DNA from: Rhynchosporium graminicola
Taxonomy: Eukaryota; Ascomycota; Leotiomycetes; Helotiales; Ploettnerulaceae
DNA: 64,000 nucleotides
NCBI GenBank assembly: GCA_900074885.1
Contig: FJUW01000053.1
Coordinates: 380,250 to 444,249 of the forward strand
Direction of reading: 5' to 3'
In this document: positions 10,615 through 21,833 of the stretch, one piece after another
Numbering within the stretch: position 1 is the first letter of the stretch
How the letters are laid out: each line of letters opens with the position of its first letter
The notes under the pieces: model-generated
The model's input: the letters and a program-made list of their open reading frames with translations, nothing else
Told to the model about the DNA's origin: nothing
Databases searched by the model: none
Position numbers and translations under genes: made by a program

Positions 10615-11983
10615 TCACTTTTTCCCCAACGACTTCTCCAAGTCATCCCATCTGCCACTTCTGAAAAGGTCCAACTTCCGGAGCTCCTCTAACCATACTT
10701 TACAGTTTGCCTTCTCATCTGCTTGCGGCTCTCGATCTTTGATTAAACTCAATGCCATCGTGTATTCAATAAGTGCATCGTAAATCCATTTACAGTCCTC
10801 GGCACCATCCAGCATATCCTGCAGGATGGACAATTGCCGCTCAACATACACAAGTCGGTCATCATTCGTGAAGTTAGGCGTGATGGTGGCGTGACCAACA
10901 TGATCCGTAAGGGTAGTCATTAGAAACTGGTAATAGAACCAAGCCGACTGAGCGTATGGAAAAGAATCGGTATACATCGCTGACACGACAAGATCAAATT
11001 CTACAAGTTGATTAGCAATGAAGGTTATATGAATCCTCGATAAAGCTTACCATCGTCTAGAAATTGCTTTCTAGTAACATCGTCTGCATTCCGCTCATCC
11101 AGAAGCCGCGGAATCAATTTGCTTCGCCTGTGCCATGCTGAAAAGTTCGAAAGCCCTTTGGGCGCATGTATCATCTTCGTGGTATACTCGAATTCTGAAT
11201 CCACCATGCTCTTCCCGCCCAACCTCGTGCTCTCCAATTCGGCAACAACCATCCGTCGATACCCCCATCCGTGAAAGTTGCGACTGTCTCTGACTAACAT
11301 TTTGCCCACCAGTATGAGTTCTCGTTTCCACAGCTCTTTTGCAACATCTGGATCCAATCGGCGATTGGCCTCCTTAAGCAGCCATAAACGATAGTTCCAC
11401 AGCCAATAGCACTTCGGGTATTCCATCATAATAGGAAAGAGAAATTCCAAGTCTGCCTTGATCAAGTCAAGAGTTGTACCATTCTTCCCATGATTCTGGG
11501 AGCTGGGGCTCTGCGGGGTCGTGGTAGATTCCATGGACAGTACGAATGTAGAGGATGATGACATTTCGGAAGAGGCTTTGGTAGTGTCGTTCGGTGAAGT
11601 AGTCGGCGACGCCGTCGAGTGCGATGATGAATCCGAGGATTTGGAAAATAGTCCATAGATTAGCAAACGTCTGCGGACGTTCCATATTGTGTAGTATTCG
11701 GGGTTCTTTTTGAGGAGCTTCGAGGTAAGTTCGAGGACCTCGAGAGTATATTGACGCTGCGCAACCTACACACGTGGTCAGAATAATGATCGAATAGCGC
11801 TTTCTGGTCCTACCTTGACTCTTATTAGCTCCTCCAGTTCCTGATACTTGAGGATCTCCTTCTGTTCCGTTATGCGCTGCTCATCTGTCCGTAGACCAGT
11901 TGTCGCTGTTCGCGAGACACCATGCTGCCGCAGAGATCAGTCCAGCTTCATCCGCAGGTCCGAAATTATCATACGCTTGCCAT
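10615..11983 (-). CDS. BET4: Rab geranylgeranyltransferase alpha subunit (Bet4), about 406 aa
   Basis: Four exons: 11983-11975, 11924-11814, 11765-11051 and 11000-10615. All junctions keep frame. The 9-nt first exon encodes only MAS and joins to HGVSRTATTGLRTDEQR, the usual start of the family. PPTA-type repeats with the W-x-x-R signature are visible: YYTIWNVRRRLL, YWLWNYRLWLL, NFHGWGYRRMVV, NFSAWHRRSKLI and SAWFYYQFLM. The enzyme (with Bet2 and Rep/Mrs6) adds geranylgeranyl groups to C-terminal cysteines of Rab GTPases. A Ser/Thr-rich stretch of about 50 residues between the first and second repeats (encoded around 11470-11640) is unusual and could hide an extra intron. No LRR or Ig-like domain is present, as expected for fungi. 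Confidence 0.88.
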
Positions 11984-12575
11984 TTTTAGGACTGCGACCG
12001 GTGAGTGCCAAATCGAAGGCTAGAGAAGGCGGCTGCTGATGATGCCTGTTTCGAGGTTGAGGTCAGATAGCTGCGAGTCAGGAATCGTTTAACCGACTTT
12101 TGCTTGACTCAAGCATTGGCGTCTGCAACGTCCTTGCTACTTTTGCCCTCATCTTATCAATGACCAGTTCGGTAGGTAGGTAGCAACCACAAACTTGTGT
12201 CTTTGATGTTCTCTTCTCCCCGTTTCCTAATAATTCTTGTATCTCGACAATCCATCCGCGGTGAGATGCATCTTATCCAGTATTAATAACTTTCGATAGC
12301 ACGGTGACGCTTCATTCTCCCGAAGTACTATTTACTTCAGGCTTTACCGGGGCTCATCGCCGGCGCCCAAGACCAGTCGACGTTCATTGACCCCAGGATC
12401 ACCAGAAGGATCTTGTAACTGGACCTGGCCTTTTGTCTTTTTGTTTTCGAAAGTAGAAACTCAATCTCTTATTTTCGATATCCATTCATTTTGCCCGAGA
12501 GAGAAGAGTCGATAGTCTGCAGTTCCGTCGTGGTCTATCGTCAGCCTCCTCAGAACATTCTTTCTGTATATCATC
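11984..12575. promoter_or_regulatory. Divergent intergenic region, BET4 / meiotic APC/C activator
   Basis: 592 bases between two divergently transcribed genes; both promoters must lie here. Pyrimidine-rich tracts occur near 12190-12240 on the plus strand. No specific factor site is assigned. Confidence 0.45.
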
Positions 12576-15297
12576 ATGACAGCCCCGAAAGGCAGCATCA
12601 CCTGCAGGAAACGGTATTCAAAGTCTGACCTTCCGAGTGGTCTTTTGGATTACTGGTCCGGGAAGTCAGGTGCAGATATCAGACCTTTCTATGACGCAGG
12701 TAAAAGAGCTCGCAAGATCATTGCTACAGTGGATGCTCATCTTCTATATCACAGTTCGTCACCATTTCGACATCCCTTACCTCGGAACCTCGTCTACCGA
12801 GTTCGATAGTCCGGAACAGGCACCTTCTGCAACGAGGCATTTCGACCTTCCTTACCGCAGTCCATCCTCTGTTCATCTGGATCAACCGAAACGAGAGCCT
12901 TCTGTACCGAGCGTTACTCGTTTGCGAATATCCTCTGGAATTTCTCAATTCGACGGCCCGTCTGATTCAGAAAAGCGAGCCCTTGCGATTGCAACACTAC
13001 CTCGGATTAACCCTCGAACAAATACTTTCCGTCGGCGTCCATCACTGAAAGCTTTTACCAGTTCGGGCTCTTCTGGTTCCCTCCGTGCCCCAGATCGTTT
13101 CTTACAGAGGAGACAAGGCCTTGACTCTGCTGTTGAGAGCTTTCGTGCCAGCCGAGATCCTCGGACACTGACAACGGACGAAAAGCTGCTCAGACATAAG
13201 GATGCAAGTCCAGATGCTTTCAACCCACGGAGAAGAGCAACTACCCCAATACCAAATGCCATCCGACCACCGACTCGGCGGAACTTCTCGGGAAATCGTA
13301 GTGGGAGTGGAGGTCAGCTTTCTTGTACGATTACAAGGCCCCAGGCTGACAGTTTGAACTAGGTGGAAGCGTACTGACATTTCAACGAGATCCAGCTGCT
13401 CCAAACGGCGAACGACAAGTAAGTATCGTCTATGAAAGCGTGATGTTTTGCCTCAACTCAGATGGAAGAAGTATAAACTACTCGTGGGAAGGCAAGCCAG
13501 AGCTGATGTTCACAGGTGAGCGTAGGTACGATATGGAGAGTCGGAGGCCTAGCCCCTGTTAGCGGAGTACCCGATGGTCGAGGTGGACTGATTGGAAGCG
13601 GCACGAACGCTCCTCTTTATACCACTTCTTTCACTGCGAGGCCCAGAGCTCAAGAAGATAAAGAAAGACATGAAAATCGACTTGCTGAAGCGTTGGATCT
13701 AGACAGAGTTGGTAGAGTATTTGAGTTCCGGGATCCAACGACGTCACCACTGAAACTATCGGCGGAAGATAATGGAGCATACTGTGGCAAGGAATCCAGA
13801 ACCTCTTGGCTGGGCACGGAATGGGTTCTAGGTGGTCCTGATCGCAGTATGTCCTTGGTATCTCCGTGTTCGATGCCAGAGAAGACGAACGCTTACTTAA
13901 TGCACAGAAACTCCTGTCGCGGATGAAGTTCGGACTCTACCAATGGCTCCTTTCAAATAAGCCTCTTCTTCCGATAAAACTCTGGGCGTTTGCTAATACA
14001 GCGTACAGTTCTAGATGCACCCAATCTCAGAGATGATTTCTACTGCTCGGTGCTGGCATATTCCAAAACATGTCATACACTCGCTGTCGGGCTTGGATCC
14101 ATGCTGTATGCATGGTCGGAAATGCAAGGCGTTCATCTTCTCAATGGCGGAACAACGAATGGCTCATGGCTCACATCTCTCGCATTCTCATCCACGCAAG
14201 GTAAGAAAAGCATACTTGCATTTGGAAAGTCCGATGGATCCTTGAATCTGGTTTCTCTCTACGACAGTATGTTACCACGATTCGAAGTTCAGCATCCATC
14301 TCCTATTGCATGTCTTACATGGAGGCCACAAGTGACGATGCGCCTATCACGATGTCCACTGACCCCAAGTATTTCTGTGCAGACAGAAGATCTTCTTGTT
14401 GGTGATGAAATTGGAAATGTTTACTACTATTCTGTAGAGTGGCCACAAAGCTGGGAAGTCACTCGCAATGGCTGGTCAGGGTCCATGACGCTTTTGGTGA
14501 AGATCTCAGTGCATTCACAGCAGATATGTGGTCTATCGTTCTCCTGTGATGGCAGCCTACTTGCGACTGGAGGAAATGACAACCTCTGTTGCTTGTTCCG
14601 GACTAACGACGTACTGCACAAAACTCGTGAGGAGTCTCAAGTTCTGGAGGAGACCTTTACAGGTGGCGAGGGTACTCGTCGTATACACACTCTCGTAGCG
14701 AGACCTGATGTGAAGGCGATCAAACTTGGGGCCGAGAAACATCGCTGGGTTCATGGTGCTGCAGTCAAGGCCATCGCATTCTGCCCGTGGCGCGATGGGC
14801 TGGTTGCTACAGGAGGCGGAAGCAACGATAAATGTATACACTTCTTCCACACTACATCTGGGACTTGTCTCGCTACAATCAGCGTCGCCGCTCAAGTCAC
14901 ATCACTGATCTGGTCTACCACCCGCCGAGAAATCGTAGCCACGTTCGGCTATGCCCAACCAGAACATCCGTATCGCATTGCCGTGTTCTCATGGCCAGAA
15001 TGCAAACAAGTTGCCGCTATTCCTTGGGAAGGGGAACATCGTGCATTATATGCAATTCCATATCCTGGCGGTCCTAACGAAAGCCAGAGCCAGACTAGCA
15101 GAGAAGGCGTCCGTGGATTGAGCCGGACTGCTACGGAAGGCTGTATCGTCGTGGCTTCTAGTGATGAGAGTGTAAAATTTCATGAGGTGTGGGCTGCTGG
15201 ACAGAAAGCAACTGTCGGTGGCGAGGGACTCCTGGGGGGAAGTGATATTCTGGAGGGACTAGAGGGGATTGATAAAGAAGGAGATGTCATCAGATAG
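12576..15297 (+). CDS. Meiotic Cdc20/fizzy-related APC/C activator (Ama1/Mfr1-like), splice site damaged
   Basis: Exons deduced: 12576-12699, 12755-13312, 13363-13418, 13516-13846, 13908 onward, and the WD40 exon to 15297. The N-terminal half has a C-box-like APDRFLQRR and the fungal Ama1-type GTIWRVGGLAPVSG and LDLDRVGRVFEFRD. The last exon gives VLDAPNLRDDFYC and seven-bladed WD40 sequence (for example LAVGLGSMLYAWSE, SFSCDGSLLATGGNDN). Such proteins recruit substrates to the anaphase-promoting complex in meiosis. The family-expected donor after APFK (13955-13957) is missing: the sequence runs into TAA where a GT donor should be. A weak in-frame alternative exists (donor 13928, acceptor 14001) that gives 794 aa and drops about 10 conserved residues. 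It may be functional, shortened, or an assembly error. Confidence 0.8.
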
Positions 15298-16159
15298 GCA
15301 GGACAGGAGATATTGCAAGTTTGCGCGGTGATGGGTCCTGAGGCTCCGAGTAAGGGTGACGGCGATGTTGCTCCTGGTAATTGTTTGCGTCGGGATTAGA
15401 ATGATTGATACCCAATAACTGAATTACTCATCTATCAACTTCTTCTCGGTGAGAATTTTCTATTTTATAGTTCATTAAATTGTATCCTGCAAGGTATACT
15501 TTTGACATCGTCGGACTATGATGCACAGCACAAAATTTTCCTATCAGTATCGGATCATAATCCACTAGTCATTGGACAAGTACTCAATCTCATAGTAACG
15601 TGGTCAACCGTCAAATGAGCCCTTAAAACTTCACTAACGCACCTTTATAAACAACCAATTTTCTCGACATTATTCTGTCAGTATCCTACATTAAACTAGC
15701 ACCGACCAGCTAGAGATTCACAATTGGACAACCTCCTCCTAAAAGCGTTCTTGTGCTAAAAAAAAACATGTGCTTTGATTGATGAGACGATGTGAGCAGC
15801 TACTTCAGTAAAACACATAAATCAACGAGCAGTCGCAATCAAGGATCAAATGGAGCGTGTTCGGAGATGCTGGTAATGCCGTTTGTCCTTTTTCTTGGTA
15901 CGTCATGTTCTGCGTATAGAGAAGGGCATCTCTTTCTGATGTATCGATTTGGTAAGGTCTTATGAGCGAGGCTTTCTTAGTTCGTGACTTCTATCGCGCC
16001 TGGATAAGTATGTGTATTCGAAGTAGTAAATTATAGTTTTCTCTTTAGTTTTCTCTTTAAGAGTATCGTATTTTGGTGTCGAGATATTATTTGAATGATG
16101 AAACGACTTGTTGATCCGGCATCGCCCAAGCACTTAAATCTTCTCAAATTTTGCCATGC
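15298..16159. other. Intergenic, nothing recognised
   Basis: About 860 AT-rich bases, probably the 3' flank of the APC/C activator. No ORF or repeat of note. Confidence 0.4.
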
Positions 16160-16975
16160 CTACTTTCCACAGGTATGCCAATTGTCGATATACTCGAGTT
16201 GGAGCTCGGGGGTCTTGATATCCGGATACGCTGCTTGTGCGGCCATGATAGCCAGTCTCACTCTTTGCTCAATCTCCGAGAGCTTCGGTAGCCAGTTGAG
16301 GTTTTGGTTCTTGATCATAACGACCAGCCTCTCAAGCGAAGGGAGTTTCCTCAACAATGTGAAATCATAAACGCCCCCGAGCGCATCACGGTACTTTCCG
16401 AGTCTCTGATGCTGGCAGCCGCAAGCAGTCATGTACGTGGCGGCAGCTAGCTTGTGCTGTGGTAGCAGTCGTTTCCGAAGAGAATGCGGAGTGTGGTTCC
16501 GGGTTATACCGTAACCCATTGACCAAATTCTCGGGTTTGCTCCTATAAATATTGTTCTTACGTTGTCACGCACAACCTTTTCGGCAATTCCTGGGATGGA
16601 AATCAGCATTTGACACATCCCCGATAGACGATTCAGACCGAAGATCAATCACGATGGCTCTAGAGTTGCCGTGGTTCTCGTAGTAGGAAATGGAACGACT
16701 TACTAAAACTGAGTGGGAATATCGCGTCAGCTTCGAAGGAGAAAAACGTGATGTTGCCTGTGCGATCAGGGAAGCAGAGTCTGTATAAGTGATGATCTCG
16801 GGTTGTTACTTGGTTGGCGTTGTCATCCTCTCGATATAGGTCTCATTTCTGGACTCATGGCATATATGGAAAGCGACTAGCGTGTTCCATTTGATAAAAA
16901 AACGTTGCTAGAGGACGGTGACTGAGGGCCATACATTGTTGAAATCTCCTCGGCATCGGGTTCAATAGGGCCCAT
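16160..16975 (-). pseudogene. 2EXR-family remnant, frames broken
   Basis: Pieces of a 2EXR-type protein lie in order but in different frames. LVAFHICHESRNETYIERM (about 16890-16830) matches the conserved 'LLHVCxESR' block. A shifted frame gives LYRLCFPDRTGNITFF and FEADAIFPLSF (about 16800-16720). Another gives the C-terminal part, VRTIFIGANPRIW and FTLLRKLPSLERLVVMIKN (ending at 16160). The usual N-terminal 'LPxELRxxIW' is not found. At least two frame changes and a stop separate the parts, with no good splice sites found to bridge them. An ATG at 16975 opens a short frame upstream. Reading as a decaying gene is inference; unseen introns are possible. Confidence 0.4.
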
Positions 16976-17322
16976 ATCTGAAGTCGAACATTCGTTGGCT
17001 ATCACACGTCAGTTCATGAGACAGACGAACAAGTGATTATATTTACTCTTGCAGATAGGCAAAAGATTATACATGTGCGTTCTTCCACTCCGCAATGCTT
17101 TGGTTGAAAGAAATGTATCATAAGGGGAAAGGATCATACCAGTAAAGTAAATAGATGGAAGAAAGGACCAGTGTTGGAAGAGCCCATACGTTCAGCTCCA
17201 GTCTTTATCAAATTGTTCCGGGCCTCCTTGTCACGAATATGTTGCATGAACTGCAACAGTATTGGTCCACAAGTTTTGAGAACAAGGATTCCAGATTTTG
17301 TAGAATAGTTACTGTCAATGAC

Positions 17323-18000
17323 TTAGCGGTTTTCGATATCGTCACTCGTTCTTTTTTTCTCGGGCTGCAAACTTGAATCGACCATATCACGGGCCCGTTT
17401 TCGACTTCTGGTGATCACCATAGATATGTCGCCATCAGATCCTGCAGCATGAGACATAGTAGCAAAGGTAAGAAGATGTTTGCCTTGCATTGAAGACATA
17501 ATTGCTGCGATAATGTTTAAGAAACAGGAAATGAGGACTGATGGGCCGGGATGGATAATAAACCAATTCAATATGAATTTGGGTAGTCCTGGTGGGTAAC
17601 AAGTTCGCTCTATTGTTTGGTTGTGCAATAGCATTGGTCGACTACTGGAAGCTAGAAGTTTGGTGACAGTCGACCGAAGCACGACTTCGGTACTGGACAC
17701 CGCGCTATGCCAAAGCAGGAAACATCGCGGCATTCTCATCGTCATTATTAAACAATACATGGTACATAGGCACCTAGGTTGGTACTGAGCCCCAAAAATC
17801 AATAGTCGATAAGCTTGTGGATATAGCCTAGCCCTAATTATCATGTATAAGATTTCTTTCAAAGGCATCACGTTGCCTGCAGTAAGTAGTAATTTCATGA
17901 CTCGAAAGACAGGATTGAAAATATCTTGTTCGTTTCCTGTAGCAGTACTGGGGTTTAAAATAGGAGGAATTGCAGACATTATCAAGTCAGACGCGGCCAT
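17323..18000 (-). CDS. Hypothetical ORF, 225 aa
   Basis: Long single open frame with no family recognised. It has several moderately hydrophobic stretches (for example FILNWFIIHPGPSVLISCFL) and a basic, charged tail (VITRSRKRARDMVD, LQPEKKRT) that could be a nuclear-localisation-like segment. The surroundings are gene-poor and decayed. It may be a real orphan gene, part of a larger gene, or chance. Confidence 0.28.
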   Translation of the reverse strand: MAASDLIMSAIPPILNPSTATGNEQDIFNPVFRVMKLLLTAGNVMPLKEILYMIIRARLYPQAYRLLIFGAQYQPRCLCTMYCLIMTMRMPRCFLLWHSAVSSTEVVLRSTVTKLLASSSRPMLLHNQTIERTCYPPGLPKFILNWFIIHPGPSVLISCFLNIIAAIMSSMQGKHLLTFATMSHAAGSDGDISMVITRSRKRARDMVDSSLQPEKKRTSDDIENR

Positions 18001-18464
18001 GTACAGCTGTGTAGGCCTAAAATTTGAGTTTCTTGCTCAGAACTAATTTTGTGGTACGAATTCCAGATTTCTCTCTTCAGAATATGCAAATCTTTCATCG
18101 CGAAGCGATCAATGTTTCGCTGTCAAAAATAAAGGCGCTTTCTCTATTCATGTTTTGGGAGCTAATTAAAAAGCCACAACGTAGACATGACAAATTACAG
18201 TAGCCACTCATGTATAACATGCTCATTCGCCATCTTATAAGTTTATCTTGCCCCTACTCTCTGTAATAGTGAGTTGTGCCACAAAATCATGCACTGAGAT
18301 GAATTTCACCTTCAAAGGTGTCCTTGCTATACTGCTTCACCCCTCGAATACCCATCCATTCATTATCCTTGTCAGCTCTAAAATCTCTTTTAGCTGCACG
18401 CCTTCTGGTCTTCTGTCCAAAGATTTCCTCACATACCTCATTTCACGGACATGTCATCACGTCT
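18001..18464. other. Intergenic, nothing recognised
   Basis: AT-rich spacer between the hypothetical ORF and the membrane protein gene, without recognisable content. Confidence 0.4.
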
Positions 18465-19113
18465 TCAGCCCTCCATCCCAAGAATGACCGCGACTCCAAA
18501 AGCCACCGTAGCTGGCCCATCTGCCACCCAGCACCTCTGCAGATGCATTCTCATCCACATCTCCAGCTGACCCAGCGGATCACCTCCATCTTTCGTCTCT
18601 GTACGAATGCCTTTCAGAAGACCCATCGCCTTTGGTCCATAAATGAAATGCATGAGTGTGAAAAAGGTGCCTAGTCCATACGCGAAGAATTCCCATCCGA
18701 GTCCAGAAGTTCGAGATACTGAGACGATGTTGGCAACCCCTGCACCTACACTGAGTGGAAATGAGGAGAACAAGACTTTTGTCCCTAATGGTCCCCACTT
18801 TGCGAACCACAGTGGTAAGAGTTGTTGGATTTGCGTGTGTTGGGTGCGAGGGAGGAGGAGCCAGGCGGTGAGGAAGGCGTACTCGTCGTAGGCCCACTGT
18901 GTGGAAGTTTAGTACCGTATTCATTAAATGCATAGGATCTGACCGAGATAGGGAGAGAAATGTTAGATCAGAGACCATACGTACGATTAGGGAGACTGTG
19001 GATGAGAGTAAAGGTACGATGCGCAGAATTGGGAGAGGGAGGACAGAGGGTGAGAAAGTGACAAAGAAGATGGGAGTGAGGAGGAGGATTATCGGCATCT
19101 GAGGAATTGCCAT
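18465..19113 (-). CDS. Small integral membrane protein, 186 aa
   Basis: Two exons: 19113-18985 and 18896-18465. The intron starts GTACGT and ends CACACAG; the phase-0 join gives STVSLI-WAYDEYAFLTAW. About four hydrophobic segments: MPIILLLTPIFFVTFSPSVL near residue 10, the region following PLPILRIVPLL, LFSSFPLSVGAGVANIV, and the C-terminal TVAFGVAVILGMEG. GWEFFAYGLGTFFTLMHFIYGPKAM adds a further helix. The motif LPLWFAKWGPLGTKVLF resembles that seen in several uncharacterised fungal membrane proteins; no function can be assigned. An upstream in-frame ATG at 19173 would add 20 residues; 19113 is preferred because the hydrophobic segment follows directly. Confidence 0.6.
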
Positions 19114-21638
19114 CTCTAGTCCGGCACTAGGATAGCTGATCGTGATTATGAATTTGCTGCGAATGCGTCGCACGCTTTTTGGCTTCTGCTTTGGATGCGA
19201 AGTCGAGCCACAATAGTGGGGTGAAAATCGTGTGGTCAGTGGGTGAGACCTGATCTACTCGGAAGTCAAATTGCTCGTTGCTTCCAACCCATAAAGGAGA
19301 AATACGCTCGTCTTATAGTCGCAACTTCTGACGTTGGAATATTTATCGCGCCGATTGGATGAATGCGAGCTTGGTCAGTAAATCTGCATACCTGCGGCGC
19401 AAGCTCGCCGAACAATGCCAAGGGTCTGCGGATTAAGCGAGTGCGAGTAAACATGGTGACGAATAAGGCATGTGTTGCAAATTATGGCTTTTTTGTTGAA
19501 AATCGTCTTCAAAAAGGAGTGGCGCAAATAGTGTGATACTGATATAGAATCTGGAGATCTCTCAAGCGCACCCAGACCCTTACGCTTGGTTTTTAATCGC
19601 GTCTTTAGCGTCTCCAGTGAAGTATTCCGAAACCCCTTTCGAAAACATCAATCGTCCCAGAGAGCGTGTGGCATGGCCGATATGTGATAGAAATGCTGGG
19701 CCTTGGATGATTCAAGTTTAGAGAGCTGAGGCAGGCATTAGGGGGATGGGCACAAAAGGATGATTGAACGGAGTGACTAATTTGAGTAGCGAGGACTGAC
19801 GGTAGGACCAAAATCGTGGTATTGCAATGAAGTCTGTTTGCTCTCGCATGATGTTAGGAGACTTTGACTCAGCCTGTGAAGCTGCATCGAACTCTATTCC
19901 CTCTTCTAGTCGATCATTCTCTGTGGCTCTCACTTTTAATTTATATCCTTCTTACCTTCACTGACAACCGAAAGATCACTGATAGTGGTTCCACAGCGTT
20001 TATGGTTACCAGAGTAAGTCTCCATATATACTGGGCAGAATTAAATGAAGACTCAAGTTTGGATACAGCCCCGCACCAACTAAATTTCGAATTATTCGGT
20101 TCTGGGTCTAGCACTGCACCAGTGGAATACCGAGCATAACAGAGTCGTTCCCTGTCCCAAATCTTTCATTTATAGTTCACGCATATACACAGCATCAAAG
20201 AACAAACTGATGTCCCAAATCCCAGTACACCAGCTTCATATCTAATCCCAAAAAAACATGGTCAAAGCCCTCGCCAATCAGCAAAATCAATCCTTATACT
20301 ACTACAATGTCTTCATCAGACCTCAGTACAGGACGGCTATGTTTCCATTATTTGTTCATAACGGGCCGTCTCCTAACTATGGCCAGCTTTTAAGTAGCAA
20401 GTTTCGCAATGGGAATGCGAAAATCGAAGTTCGTTCCAAAAAGTTACGGAGTGAAGACCGAAAGAAAGAGACACAAGTTTTTGCCTGGGATAATCTTACG
20501 TCCCACTCGTCACCTTGATATTTCAAAACTAAAATCTGACTCCAGTCAGATTCGATAGGCCCATATAGACATGGCCAGTTTTCGATGCTGTATTTATTGC
20601 AATCGACTTCGAAGATCTCGAGACTCTTACGTCCAGAATCAAATCCGGTAAAATTGACTCCAAAGGGGCGGCCAATCTTTGAACATCGATTTTCTCACCC
20701 AAAATCTTTTTGATTCACACATCCTGGCCCACAAAGATTTCAAAATTAGAGACCTCTGTGTCAACACCTGTCCGTCGCACAAAAGACGGCAGATTAACGC
20801 TTCATATTCGGGAAAACCATTCAGCTCCCACGTCTGAAGTACATGAAGCCGGCAAAGAGCTTGCCATGGATCGCTCGCGCAACATTATCCTATACACGCG
20901 GAATGGAGAGCTACCTGGTTGTGCTGCGCGAGCTTGGAATTGACTTGCGGACTTCTTTCAAAGGGATCGCCGATACGCATTGGCTTCAGGGCGCAACTTA
21001 GAGTCAGCTACAATTGCTTGGATATAGAGGCCTGAAAGGCACGTTGGCTCGACTGGGATATTCTGTAAGCAGGTGCTGTATTGCTGGCAACGACACAAAC
21101 TACACGTTGCGCAGTATTTTGATCTTGACTGCAGAGGGGTTTCCACACTCGATAGATGAAATGAATGAAGAGGCTTTGGAGGGGATCAGCAGACTTAGAG
21201 CTATCGGACTGTCACCAATATTCCCTGCTAGAGAGCGGCCACCATTACTACCATACACCTGCTTTTGATATAACGAGGACACGGAAAGTGATGAGGAGTG
21301 AAGATACGATTCGTACTTCTTTTCAAAGCCACCAAAACCATAGCAAGGACCCCAGATAGGAAGGCTCATATGCTCCGACAGTGTGGTGGCTCGGCCAGCG
21401 CGACCGAGCCCAGACCGAGAGGCTACCCGCAAAGACACATGGAACACCTAGAGGTACTGGGTGAAGAGAAGCCAAGGTCTTCTCAGCTTTTGAGCGGTCA
21501 CCTTGTGCAAGTCCGTAAATCTGCCCGGACGAGGGAGAAGCAACAGGCGACAGGATCGGACCTGAAATTAGTAGCACTACGTTGTGTTTAATCGAGAAAT
21601 CGCCCGGATGCTAATGCTAAATTCGAAGATGACCATCT
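19114..21638. other. Gene-less stretch, 2.5 kb
   Basis: Only short frames; an 86-codon plus-strand frame at 20258-20518 starts in a reasonable ATG context but shows no domain. No repeats or RNA genes were recognised. Probably decayed sequence. Confidence 0.4.
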
Positions 21639-21833
21639 AAGGAGGTCAAACAACAAATCCACTTATTGTGTGTCGGAATCAGTTTCATGGTCGACGCCAC
21701 CGGCAAGCAATGGATCGTTGACCTCAAAGTTCGAGCTCCTGGTTCAATGGTTCTCGGTCTTTTGCAAGGCCATCTCTGGAGAAATGGTCAAGCTGGCGGG
21801 TTCAGACATGCTAAGTTGGTTTCAGTACTTTAG
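21639..21833 (+). pseudogene. SCP2 (sterol carrier)-like fragment
   Basis: A 64-codon open frame reads KEVKQQIH, then FMVDATGKQWIVDLK, followed by PGSM and LLQGHLWRNGQAGGF. This order resembles an SCP2 domain ('xDxxGkxWxVDLK', 'GSV', 'LxxGKLNGQxAFxxGK'). The central strand of the domain seems missing, and no start, 5' part or continuation was found. It is most likely a fragment left by deletion. The key support is DATGKQWIVDLK; the rest is weak. Confidence 0.4.
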
